A stretch of 19,669 nt of DNA from Candidatus Neomicrothrix sp. UBA825 (GTDB taxonomy: Bacteria > Actinomycetota > Acidimicrobiia > Acidimicrobiales > UBA8592): positions 15,206 through 34,874 of the forward strand of contig DBHP01000065.1 of assembly GCA_002295705.1 (NCBI GenBank). The letters are read 5' to 3'. Both the position numbers and the translations under genes were made by a program. Every line of letters starts with the position of its first letter. Positions within the stretch are counted from its first letter, which is position 1. The notes beneath the pieces are model-generated. The model saw nothing but the letters and a program-made list of their open reading frames with translations, was not told the origin of the DNA and did no database searches. Below are positions 7,493-15,378 of the stretch, in pieces.

Positions 7493-8749
7493 TTAATCCT
7501 CAAAATTATAAGTCTCTGACTTTCCTGAAATTCTCAGAATTACCGCTGCGGCTAAGAAACAAAAACCCATCACGAGAACAACCGCTTGCGGGCCGAACTT
7601 ATCTGCAAGTGGTCCTTGGATAATGGAACCTAAAGGCGCTCCTATAGTAAAGACCATCAAGTACATTGCCATGATTCTCCCACGCACAGGTTCTGGAACA
7701 CGAAGTTGAAGGGTGGTATTGGTAGTCGTGGCCATCACTAAATGAGCGCAACCCACAATGAATATCCCAGCAATACCAGCCCAATAGAACGAGGTTGAGG
7801 CAAGAAGAATCTCGCCACAGCCATAGCCTATTAATGAACCGACCAGAAGGTGCGACCGCTGTATTCGTGTAGCAAAAGCAGCTAGCCATGGGGCAATAAA
7901 AACTGCTCCAATGCCATACATTGACATTAAGAGACCAAAACGAAATTCGCTTGCCTCAAATACGTTCTCGATAAATAGAATGAGATGTACCTGAACTAAC
8001 GGACCACCTAAAACAGCCACAAATGTCGCTGCCAGATATCCAGTCATAATCGTGGGTTGCGTTCTTGCGTATGCCCAACCCTTAGCAAATTGGCTCAATT
8101 GGGAGTCAGTGCGACTAGCGAGTGGACTTGACGGAGTCCTAGGGAGTGTGAGTAAAGTGCAAAAGACAACTAGGAAAGAAATACCATTTCCAAGGAAAGC
8201 CCAAGCCGGGCCAAGGACAGCAAGGACAACTCCACCTATGCTCGGACCAATAGCTCTTGCTGCATTGAACTGGGTCGAGTTTAAGGTGATTGCATTCATC
8301 AGGAACTCTCGAGGAACTAAATCAGCTACGTACGCTTGCCAAGCCGGCAAGGCATACCCATTACCAATTCCATAGATGACATTCACGGCAACATAAACTA
8401 ATGGTTCACGCACTCCTGCCCACCATAGGAATGCATTTGATACGGCGATAGTGGCTAAAAGCACTTCGCATACTAATAAAATCTTTCGTCTTGAGAGTCG
8501 ATCTGCCATGGGGCCTGCAAAGGGGCCAACAATTGCCATAGGAATCATTAATGCAAATACCGAAGCACCTACCCACGCACCGGACTCGGTCATTTCATAC
8601 ATAATGAAAGGAGACGCTATCCCCTGTAGCCAACCACCACTATTAGACGCTAAACCCGCAAACCAGAATCGTCGAAAATCTCGTATCCGTAGCGCAGAAA
8701 TAGCGTCAGATAATTTCGGTCGGGATAGGTTCTGAGATAATTCGCTCAT
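7493..8749 (-). CDS. Major facilitator superfamily transporter (MFS_3/EntS-like)
   Basis: This is a 418-residue, strongly hydrophobic protein compatible with 12 membrane spans. It opens with a short cytoplasmic segment containing LRIRDFRRFWFAGLAS (20-35), typical of the MFS_3 group. MFS motif A is GPMADRLSRRK (79-89) in the loop between spans 2 and 3; a long central loop (about 205-225, TPSSPLASRTDSQLSQ) separates the halves. This group is mostly proton-coupled exporters of siderophores, macrolides and other small molecules, so export is more likely than import, but the cargo is unknown. Its ATG overlaps the TGA of the ligase upstream (ATGA, 8746-8749), so translation is probably coupled. It is the last gene of a three-gene operon and ends 6 bases from the lactate dehydrogenase stop. 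Confidence 0.88.
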   Translation of the reverse strand: MSELSQNLSRPKLSDAISALRIRDFRRFWFAGLASNSGGWLQGIASPFIMYEMTESGAWVGASVFALMIPMAIVGPFAGPMADRLSRRKILLVCEVLLATIAVSNAFLWWAGVREPLVYVAVNVIYGIGNGYALPAWQAYVADLVPREFLMNAITLNSTQFNAARAIGPSIGGVVLAVLGPAWAFLGNGISFLVVFCTLLTLPRTPSSPLASRTDSQLSQFAKGWAYARTQPTIMTGYLAATFVAVLGGPLVQVHLILFIENVFEASEFRFGLLMSMYGIGAVFIAPWLAAFATRIQRSHLLVGSLIGYGCGEILLASTSFYWAGIAGIFIVGCAHLVMATTTNTTLQLRVPEPVRGRIMAMYLMVFTIGAPLGSIIQGPLADKFGPQAVVLVMGFCFLAAAVILRISGKSETYNFED

Positions 8750-10245
8750 CTGTTCCGACTCTCTCCCTCATTTGGACCCTGCTTGTTGTATGTGTCTCGA
8801 AGTTTGCTCTTCTGAATTTTCCCCATGGAATTTCGTGGAAGCTCCTCAACGATAATGAACTCACTGGGGAATTTAAAATCTGCAACCTGATTCCTTAAAG
8901 CGTCTTTGACTTTTTGTTCTGAGAAAATTCCGTTAGCGACTATAACAGCGACAACTTTCTCACCTAAATCATCGTCTGAGAGTCCGATTACTGCCGACTC
9001 AGCTACACACTCAATATCGTCAAGGTGCAGTTCAATCTCTTTGGGATAAATGTTCTCACCTCCGCTAATAATCAGATCTGTATTTCTTCCTTTTAGATAA
9101 AGCCTGCCATCTTCATCTATCACTCCAACATCACCTGTTACCAAGAAACCGTCGTCACAAAGCACTTCAGCTGTTTCCTTTGGTTTTCGCCAATAACCGT
9201 TAAAGAGGTGATCTCCAGTAACTTCAACAATACCTACCTCGCCCGGATCACACTCTCTTCCGTCATCGGAGAGACGCATTTGAACCCCTGGTAAAGCAAA
9301 CCCCACAGAACCCGGAACGCGATCACCATATAACGGATTGGACGTTATTATCCCAGCTTCTGTCATTCCATATCGCTCAAGAATTTTGTGACCAGTTCTG
9401 TGGTGAAAAGCATGGTGAGTTTGCTCGGTCATTGGTGCAGAACCCGAGGTAAATAAACGCATTTCAGAGCAAATCTCTTTCGTGAAATCATCTCTGGATA
9501 ACAAGCGGGAGTAATAGGTCGGCACTCCCATAAAAACAGTTGCTCGCGCCAAATTATCTATAGTTTCAGAAACGGAGAATTTTTCGAGAAATATAACTTC
9601 TGCAGCGCTAAGCATTGCACAATGCATTGCCACAAATAAGCCATGAACATGAAACAGAGGAAGTGCGTGTAGAAGAACATCTCTATGCGAGAAACCCCAA
9701 AGCTGATTTAACGCAGACCCGTTTGCTATCAACGCACGGTGGCTAACCATTACTCCTTTGGGTTTCCCAGTTGTTCCGCTCGTATAAAGTATGACTGCTG
9801 TATCCTCACCAGATGATAAAGCGTACTCTGTTAGAGAAGGCGACTCGCTAGCGCGCTTGGAAAGAGTGCCGGACGTGCCGATAGTTTCAACCGCTATATC
9901 AGCATTGACTGAGCTATCAGGATCTAAGACAACTATCGCTGGCTCAGCATCTTTGATGAGATAACCCATTTCCTCTTCGGTAGATGAAGGGTTGACGGGA
10001 ATGAATACCGTCCCTCGCTGAAGGCATGATACGTACAGAGCTAATGAGTGAAGAGATTTAGTAGTTTTGGCTAAAACTCGATCTCCCTTTTCGATACCGT
10101 ATGACTGCAGGGCACTTGCATACCTTGCTGCTAACTCAAAGAAGTCTCCGTAGCTTACAGAGAGGCCTGAGGGGGATGATAAGAAGCGCTTTTGCTGTGA
10201 GTCTTTAGCAGAATCTTTTAGGGCATGAAAGAGATTCTTAGGCAT
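8746..10245 (-). CDS. MatB-like (malonyl/methylmalonyl-type) acyl-CoA synthetase
   Basis: This 499-residue ANL ligase differs clearly from the FadD-like one at 4592. The phosphate loop YTSGTTGKPKGVMVSH starts at 154, with ALPLFHVHGLF at 194-204, MGVPTYYSRLL at 239-249, ERYGMTE at 290-296, GFLVTGD at 366-372, the hinge/A8 region ISGGENIYPKEIE at 393-405, and the A10 Lys476 in RNSMGKIQK. The HVHGLF and GVPTYYSRLL blocks and short N-terminus are those of malonyl-CoA synthetases (MatB/AAE13), which make (methyl)malonyl-CoA from the free diacid. No malonyl-CoA decarboxylase is nearby, so a related short diacid or a modified acid is possible. Its start overlaps the end of the DMT permease by 8 nt and its stop overlaps the MFS start, so it is the middle cistron of a coupled operon. 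Confidence 0.88.
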   Translation of the reverse strand: MPKNLFHALKDSAKDSQQKRFLSSPSGLSVSYGDFFELAARYASALQSYGIEKGDRVLAKTTKSLHSLALYVSCLQRGTVFIPVNPSSTEEEMGYLIKDAEPAIVVLDPDSSVNADIAVETIGTSGTLSKRASESPSLTEYALSSGEDTAVILYTSGTTGKPKGVMVSHRALIANGSALNQLWGFSHRDVLLHALPLFHVHGLFVAMHCAMLSAAEVIFLEKFSVSETIDNLARATVFMGVPTYYSRLLSRDDFTKEICSEMRLFTSGSAPMTEQTHHAFHHRTGHKILERYGMTEAGIITSNPLYGDRVPGSVGFALPGVQMRLSDDGRECDPGEVGIVEVTGDHLFNGYWRKPKETAEVLCDDGFLVTGDVGVIDEDGRLYLKGRNTDLIISGGENIYPKEIELHLDDIECVAESAVIGLSDDDLGEKVVAVIVANGIFSEQKVKDALRNQVADFKFPSEFIIVEELPRNSMGKIQKSKLRDTYNKQGPNEGESRNR

Positions 10246-11158
10246 CGGATACTTTACGTTTGTTCCGAAAGGGGATAGATCCGCGAGCGATTGCAGTCAT
10301 AGCGAACAGGATAAGTACACCGCCGAGAAGAACTGATGCATCGAGTTCTTCATCAAAGAACATGGCTCCACCTACAACACCGAATAATGGAAGGAAGTAA
10401 CCAATTACCGAAACTTGGCCCGTGGTCCCTATTTCATTTGCTTTTAAAATCGACAGAAAAGACAAATATGTGATCAGACCAAAAGCGAAAAGTATAGGGA
10501 TATGCCATGACGCAAATCCATCGTCTGGCTTTGAAGCTACATCGAAGCCAATCGTTAAAATAAAGGACATCACCCCTGCGACCAGAAGGTTTGGGGCGAT
10601 CAATGCCATTGGTTTATGACGCAATGTCAAAAATCTTGTCAGTACTCCAGCAGCTCCTGCGATACATGATCCTAGGAGTACAAGAAGAATGTCCCATACG
10701 TTGCCCCCATCATCAATTGATCCGGCAGCAAGGATAGTAACTCCTCCATAGGCAGCTACGAGTCCGAAGGCTTTCAACAAATTAAACCGTTCATCTTCGA
10801 AAACAAAATGAGCAACAATCGCTGTAAAAATAGGTCCTAACGAGATCAGTAACGTATTTATCCCCGCAGGAAGGCGATCAAATCCGACATTAAATATTAA
10901 CGATGGGCCTAGCGAACTAAAGAATCCCAGAAGAATACCGGCTGGAACAGAAGACCACCGCAATTCTTTCATGAATATTCCATGAATCAGTGCAATGAGA
11001 CCTCCGAAAAGAAAGGGAACCCACGTCACAGTGAATGCATCAATGCCATCGTTCGTTAATTTCTTAACAAGCAGACCACCGGCACCAAAGGAAATTCCAG
11101 TAAACGCTACGAATCCCCAAACACTCGCATTTATATCAGAGGTCATCCGCGGGGCCAT
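10238..11158 (-). CDS. EamA/DMT-family permease
   Basis: This hydrophobic protein is compatible with ten membrane spans arranged as two EamA repeats. Recognisable parts are GLLVKKL after span 1, SLIFNVGFDRLPAGINTLL and ISLGPIFTAIVAHFVFEDERF at the end of repeat 1, and the matching TTGQVSVIGYFLPLFGVVGGAMFFDEEL near the end of repeat 2. DMT permeases move amino acids, nucleotides or other metabolites; direction and cargo cannot be told. The frame is open to a GTG at 11209. ATG 11158 (306 residues) is chosen because the first membrane span starts soon after it and a TANNNT box (TAGAGT) lies 8 nt upstream; ATG 11146 is also possible. It is the first gene of the permease/ligase/exporter operon and diverges from the kinase at 11265. 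Confidence 0.87.
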   Translation of the reverse strand: MAPRMTSDINASVWGFVAFTGISFGAGGLLVKKLTNDGIDAFTVTWVPFLFGGLIALIHGIFMKELRWSSVPAGILLGFFSSLGPSLIFNVGFDRLPAGINTLLISLGPIFTAIVAHFVFEDERFNLLKAFGLVAAYGGVTILAAGSIDDGGNVWDILLVLLGSCIAGAAGVLTRFLTLRHKPMALIAPNLLVAGVMSFILTIGFDVASKPDDGFASWHIPILFAFGLITYLSFLSILKANEIGTTGQVSVIGYFLPLFGVVGGAMFFDEELDASVLLGGVLILFAMTAIARGSIPFRNKRKVSDA

Positions 11159-11254
11159 GGGAATGAACTCTACACCCTGCTGTAAGGATTCAATTCCTTT
11201 ATCAAACACACATAGCTGTATTCTCTATTCATAACCTGTGTGCTACAAAGGTAT

Positions 11255-11261
11255 GGGAGAG
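11255..11261 (+). promoter_or_regulatory. Ribosome binding site deciding the second kinase start
   Basis: GGGAGAG ends three bases before the ATG at 11265 and supports it over the in-frame GTG 11238 and ATG 11253. A TAACCT at 11232-11237 could be the -10, giving a leader of about 20 nt. Confidence 0.5.
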
Positions 11262-11264
11262 TTA

Positions 11265-12365
11265 ATGACAGACATTCCAATTTCTTTATCTCAAGTCACG
11301 GCAGACTGGTTGGAGCAACAATTTCATGCTGCAGGACACGATATCTCTGGGATAATTGAGTTTAATCATTCCCCGATGGAAGGATTCACAGGGGCAATGG
11401 GTGAAGTTGGAATCTTCACCATTCAATGGGAAGAAGGCTCGGATCCAAACCTTCCCGAATCTTTCGTGGCGAAATGCCCGCTCGACGATGATATTGCCAG
11501 GCTGTATAACGAAGTGATGCAATACTACGTTCGAGAGTCTGGCTTCTACGCAGATCTGGTAGATCAAATTGATATGCGGATTCCAAACTGTTGGGTAAAT
11601 AGATTTGATCATGAAACCGGGCGAGCGTTTCTTTTACTTGAGTATTTAGGACACGCAGAAAAGGGTGACATTCTAAAAGGGTGCGAAATCAATGTCATGG
11701 AGAAACTTGTAACTGACTTGGCAAGGATGCACGGAAAGTTCTGGATGGATCAACGATTACGAGAAATACCATGGCTCATTGATTGGACTGCTGAGAGCCT
11801 AAAGCTGGGGATAGACATAACGAGGCACTCATGGAAAACGCTCGCATCTCAAGAACCAAACCGTTACCCCAAAGAGCTCTTTACCGTTCTCGAGTCAACA
11901 TGGGTTTTCAACACAGTTGAATGGCTAGGTCACTATGCCAAAAGGGATTGGACCCTGACACACATGGACTATGAATTAGATAATGTTCTCATCGATGATG
12001 ATGGACCTATTGTCATCGATTGGCAAAGTCCCATGATTTCGCATCCAGGTGTTGATCTGGCTTGGTTACTTGCGGCATCCCATACTGAAGAAACCCTATC
12101 TGTAGAAGAAGACTTCCTAAAACTCTACCGAGATACCCTTTCAAGCAGTGGAGGACCTAGCTGGTCCGCCGAGGAGCTAGAAGAAGCACTAGCCTGGGGA
12201 ATCCTATATCCCGTATCTTGCCAAGCTGTTCCCTATCTTCAGGATGTTTCTGCGTATGGTTCAGGAGCAGACAGAATGCATCAAAGATTCGAGAAATTCT
12301 TACAGGGGTCAATTGATGCCGCCGTGAGGTGGAACCTCGTCAACCATTTGCAGCCACTAATCTAA
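11265..12365 (+). CDS. APH/ecdysteroid-kinase-like phosphotransferase
   Basis: This 366-residue kinase-fold protein belongs to a different subgroup from the one at 3490. Lys70 in SFVAKCPL is the expected ATP-phosphate lysine; EVMQYYVRESGFYADL (83-98) is the helix that supplies the pairing acidic residue; the catalytic loop is LTHMDYELDN (231-240) with Asp235 and Asn240; the metal loop is VIDWQSP (250-256). The usual Gly of HGD is Met234, a mild oddity, while all catalytic residues remain. Related proteins phosphorylate small hydroxylated molecules such as ecdysteroids; the substrate here is unknown. ATG 11265 is chosen for its ribosome site. It is followed after 11 bases by a histidine phosphatase on the same strand, so the two are probably co-transcribed. 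Confidence 0.83.
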   Translation: MTDIPISLSQVTADWLEQQFHAAGHDISGIIEFNHSPMEGFTGAMGEVGIFTIQWEEGSDPNLPESFVAKCPLDDDIARLYNEVMQYYVRESGFYADLVDQIDMRIPNCWVNRFDHETGRAFLLLEYLGHAEKGDILKGCEINVMEKLVTDLARMHGKFWMDQRLREIPWLIDWTAESLKLGIDITRHSWKTLASQEPNRYPKELFTVLESTWVFNTVEWLGHYAKRDWTLTHMDYELDNVLIDDDGPIVIDWQSPMISHPGVDLAWLLAASHTEETLSVEEDFLKLYRDTLSSSGGPSWSAEELEEALAWGILYPVSCQAVPYLQDVSAYGSGADRMHQRFEKFLQGSIDAAVRWNLVNHLQPLI

Positions 12366-12376
12366 GAAAGAAATCA

Positions 12377-13000
12377 ATGGACCTTATAATTGTACGTCAC
12401 GCACGCCCAGAGAGAGTTGAAAACGATGATACGGATGGGCCAGCTGACCCGCCACTTTCTCAACTCGGCATAAAGCAAGCTCGGGCAGTCGCTGATTTTC
12501 TGAAAGGAGAAAAGATTGACCAGATCGTGTCAAGTTCTATGCGTCGGGCGCTAGAAACGGCAGATCCATTATCGAAGCTGACTAACATAATCGTTTCATC
12601 CCGAGATGATCTACGCGAGTCCGATCACAACAGCTCAACATACATACCTGTTGAAGAAATGACATATGATTCAGCCCCTATCCAAGCCTACATAAATGAC
12701 CCTTTAGCAGTTTTTGAAGGAGATTATGACTCGTTCCGCGATCGCGTTGTAGGAGCATTCGACGATCTAATTTCCACTCACAGCGGCAAAACAGTTGTCG
12801 TCTTCTGTCATGGTATGGTCACATCAGTCTACCTACAGACTCTATGGCAATTAGATAATCCATTTATGATCCAGCCTGATTACACAGGAATAACTAGAGT
12901 TCAAGCATCAACGAATGGTCTAAGAACAGTTCGAAGCATTAACGAAACAAGTCACGTTCGAGACTTGATCCAACGACCTACATTTGGAAAGAAAGCCTAG
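12377..13000 (+). CDS. Histidine phosphatase family protein (phosphoglycerate-mutase-like)
   Basis: This 207-residue protein has the branch-1 histidine phosphatase layout. The phospho-accepting His8 is in LIIVRHARPERV (RHA rather than the commoner RHG), Arg56 lies in SSSMRRALETA, Glu81 in DLRESDHN is the likely proton donor, and His145 is in VVFCHGMVTSVYL. Family members hydrolyse phosphate esters of small molecules or act as mutases; the substrate is unknown. ATG 12377 gives a start directly on the first core strand and follows an AAGAAAG purine run, so the longer frame from 12329, which overlaps the kinase, is not used. Its TAG shares the palindrome CTAG with the stop of the convergent SDR gene. 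Location next to a kinase hints that both act on one phosphorylated metabolite. Confidence 0.87.
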   Translation: MDLIIVRHARPERVENDDTDGPADPPLSQLGIKQARAVADFLKGEKIDQIVSSSMRRALETADPLSKLTNIIVSSRDDLRESDHNSSTYIPVEEMTYDSAPIQAYINDPLAVFEGDYDSFRDRVVGAFDDLISTHSGKTVVVFCHGMVTSVYLQTLWQLDNPFMIQPDYTGITRVQASTNGLRTVRSINETSHVRDLIQRPTFGKKA

Positions 13001-13947
13001 GAGACATCAAGTACTGAGAAGTCGACTCCTGTAAGTTCAACGCTCTGCTCCCAGAGAGCACGACCATCGTGGACATCATATGCAGCTCTTTTCGCCTCCA
13101 CTTTTACGGCGGGTCCCCGAATTTGTAATCGATGGTTCGGCCCGAAGTAATCACTACCCACAGCTTCGGGATCGGTGGCTGCTCGCAATGTTGGAATTGC
13201 GCCATCAGCAGCAGTTTGACAAATAAAAGGACCTATCTTCTCCCAAATATTCTCGGCGTAACGATGAACCGTAATTTCAGGTTGAAATTTAACAATATTT
13301 GACTCTGCCATGCCCGGATGAGCTGCCACCGAAAGAACATCTGAGCGTGAAGCCCGACTTAGTCGTCTATCAAGTTCAGTCGTAAAAACAAGGTTCGCAA
13401 GTTTGCTTTGAGCATACGCACGCATCTTTCCGTATCGTCGCTCAGATTGTAAATCGTAGAAATTCAAAACACCCTGTCTGTGTGCATTGCTTGCTACATT
13501 AACTATTCTGCTACCCGGATTGTCCAATAACGTTCCCATCAAACGACCTGTCAATGCGAAATGCCCAAGATGATTAGTTCCAAACTGTAATTCAAAACCA
13601 TCTACTGTTGTCGTGCGAGGAATTCCCATCACACCTGCATTATTGATCAGATAATCTAACGGCCGCTTGGTATCTGTAAACCAATCAGCAAAGTCCTCGA
13701 TAGAAGAAAGGTCTGCTAAATCAAGGTGAGCCACCTCAACTTCACTGCCTGGATGAGACGATGTAAGTTGATCCATGGCTTCGGCGCCTTTTATTGAATT
13801 CCTTACTGCAAGGATCACTGAAGCTCCACGCATGACAAGAAACCGGGCTGTTTCAAGACCTATTCCTGAATTGCTTCCAGTTATAATCGCCGTCTTCCCA
13901 GTTTGATCGGGAACATCGTCAAAGGTCCATCCAGATTTTGAAGCCAT
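12997..13947 (-). CDS. Short-chain dehydrogenase/reductase (retinol-dehydrogenase-like)
   Basis: This 316-residue protein is an NAD(P)-dependent oxidoreductase of the classical SDR superfamily. The cofactor motif TGSNSGIG is at 23-30, NNAG at 102-105, the catalytic serine in NVASNAH at Ser153, and the Tyr178-A-Q-S-Lys182 pair in RAYAQSKLANL. The C-terminus is long, as in the WWOX/retinol-dehydrogenase/protochlorophyllide-reductase-like branch annotated in many Actinobacteria; the AVRN at 47-50 after the second strand suggests NADP preference. It lies 56 bases downstream of the thioesterase on the same strand and carries its own TAGCGT box exactly 6 nt before the ATG, so it may be transcribed both from an internal promoter and as part of the operon. 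Substrate unknown. Confidence 0.9.
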   Translation of the reverse strand: MASKSGWTFDDVPDQTGKTAIITGSNSGIGLETARFLVMRGASVILAVRNSIKGAEAMDQLTSSHPGSEVEVAHLDLADLSSIEDFADWFTDTKRPLDYLINNAGVMGIPRTTTVDGFELQFGTNHLGHFALTGRLMGTLLDNPGSRIVNVASNAHRQGVLNFYDLQSERRYGKMRAYAQSKLANLVFTTELDRRLSRASRSDVLSVAAHPGMAESNIVKFQPEITVHRYAENIWEKIGPFICQTAADGAIPTLRAATDPEAVGSDYFGPNHRLQIRGPAVKVEAKRAAYDVHDGRALWEQSVELTGVDFSVLDVS

Positions 13948-13953
13948 ATAAAC

Positions 13954-13959
13954 ACGCTA
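13954..13959 (-). promoter_or_regulatory. Putative internal -10 box (TAGCGT) for leaderless SDR mRNA
   Basis: On the reverse strand TAGCGT ends exactly 6 nt before the ATG at 13947; no Shine-Dalgarno sequence precedes that ATG. TTGAAT lies 15 nt further upstream as a weak -35. The placement matches that before four plus-strand genes here. Confidence 0.4.
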
Positions 13960-14003
13960 CTTCAAGAATCACTAATTCAATAATTTGAGCTAAGCGGGAG
14001 AGA

Positions 14004-14669
14004 CTATGGCCTCGGTTTGATAAATAGGCCCTCCGCTTCCGCACAAACCCGATCACCGGCCCGTAATTCTCCCACTATGACTGCCTTTCGTCCATTAATA
14101 GTTTCGACCCAAGCCTTTCCTGATAATTCAATATCCAATGGGGTTGGTGAAAGGTAACGAATAGATAATGTTCCCGTGTATCCTCCATGACCGCACATAA
14201 CACAGGTAACTCCAAGTAATTCATCCATAAGAGCGGCAACGTGCCCTCCGTGCACCCCTTCAGGAGGGCCACAGTATTGGGAGTCAAAACTTCCAGTCGC
14301 ATACATGACCTCATTCTCCATTGTGAATAGAAAAGGGGGAGCAATCGGGTTTAGCGGACCTATGATTGGGCTGTACGGGAAAAACTCTTGAGGTTGCAAG
14401 CCTTTTAAATCATAATCCTTTCCAGTATCTGGCCGAAAGAAATGCTCTTGGGGTCTCAAGCCTGCCTGCATTCTCTCTCCTTCCACCTGATAGGAGGAAA
14501 GGTCTTCTCGAATGGCTCGTATTTGTTGAATTAGATCAGTCAGAGGTTTCCCTTTACTGATTCGTTCATCAAAATCAGCGGTTCTCACAGATGACACTAG
14601 TTTTCTTAATTCACTTACTAATTCAGACTGAATGCTTTCCTGACTATGTGGATCAGATTCTTTGTTCAT
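14004..14669 (-). CDS. PaaI-like hot-dog thioesterase with N-terminal extension
   Basis: The C-terminal half of this 221-residue protein (about 115-217) is a hot-dog domain: GPPEGVHGGHVAALMDELLG (134-153), with His140-Gly-Gly and Asp149 in the places of the catalytic region of PaaI/4HBT-type thioesterases, then YTGTLSIRYLSPTPL (164-178) and the closing strands to AEAEGLFI. It would hydrolyse an acyl-CoA. The first 60 residues are charged and helical (QSELVSELRKLVSSVRTADF), with no domain I recognise. Its ATG overlaps the TGA of the EEP gene (ATGA, 14666-14669), so translation is probably coupled. The thioesterase in an operon with a Rieske oxygenase and opposite a CoA-transferase suggests a CoA-linked degradation route. 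Confidence 0.86.
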   Translation of the reverse strand: MNKESDPHSQESIQSELVSELRKLVSSVRTADFDERISKGKPLTDLIQQIRAIREDLSSYQVEGERMQAGLRPQEHFFRPDTGKDYDLKGLQPQEFFPYSPIIGPLNPIAPPFLFTMENEVMYATGSFDSQYCGPPEGVHGGHVAALMDELLGVTCVMCGHGGYTGTLSIRYLSPTPLDIELSGKAWVETINGRKAVIVGELRAGDRVCAEAEGLFIKPRP

Positions 14670-15361
14670 AGTTGCATACGTCCAAATAAAGCAAAGTGGT
14701 CACTTATATGAAAAGTCTTTTCACTCCTGATGACCTTACCTTCAAGAATCTGCAGATCTCCAATCTTGATATCAGGATGATTGATACATCTCGTAAATGA
14801 TGCTTTGAATCGGGGACTATCAACATGGAATCGGTTTCTGAAGCTATCCCACGTAGGGCCAGGAAGATCAGGAACTTCTAGACCTGAATCTTTAATTTTC
14901 GGGATCTCGTTTGTCCTCGTATTCGTATCCCCGATGATTGCAATACGTTCGGTTGGGGAAGAATCAATCACGGCGGCTATTTGCGACAGGCGTAATTCAG
15001 TATTTCCCTTGCCAGGCGCTAGATGAATATTTGCCACAGTCAAACCAACTTCCATGAAGGTCACAGATAAACCAAACCCTTCAAGAGGTGTGAGAGTCAC
15101 TTCAAATTCTGATAAGCGTTGAGAAATTAAAATGGCAAGGTGTCCACTGTGGCTTTGCGGATTTGCCCGAACCATATTGTGGGTTTCAATATAAGGAACC
15201 AAACCCGGAAGTTCTTGAAAGAGAACAATATCTGGAGATAATTCAATAACTTGTTCTCGAACCACCTCTTCAGTGTCACACAATTCCCAATGTTGGGGGG
15301 CATGGGCTGATCGGTTAAGCAGGGCCAAATTCCAAGTTAGGAAAGAGAAATGATTTTCCAT
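14666..15361 (-). CDS. Endonuclease/exonuclease/phosphatase (EEP) family hydrolase
   Basis: This 231-residue protein shows the complete EEP active site: Asn11 (FLTWNLALL), Glu50 (IVLFQELPG), His113 (VANIHLAPG), Asp145 and Asn147 (IIGDTNTR), and Asp221-His222 (ISDHFALFG). The fold covers metal-dependent nucleases, phosphodiesterases and phosphatases; at this length and without other domains it could act on nucleic acid or on a small phosphodiester. No signal peptide is visible. ATG 15361 starts directly on the first core strand and lies 17 bases after the Rieske stop; an in-frame GTG at 15397 would overlap the Rieske gene. Neither has a clear ribosome site, so reinitiation after the Rieske gene is likely. 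Its place between an oxygenase and a thioesterase is unusual. Confidence 0.82.
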   Translation of the reverse strand: MENHFSFLTWNLALLNRSAHAPQHWELCDTEEVVREQVIELSPDIVLFQELPGLVPYIETHNMVRANPQSHSGHLAILISQRLSEFEVTLTPLEGFGLSVTFMEVGLTVANIHLAPGKGNTELRLSQIAAVIDSSPTERIAIIGDTNTRTNEIPKIKDSGLEVPDLPGPTWDSFRNRFHVDSPRFKASFTRCINHPDIKIGDLQILEGKVIRSEKTFHISDHFALFGRMQL

Positions 15362-15378
15362 GCGAAATTTAGGAATAG

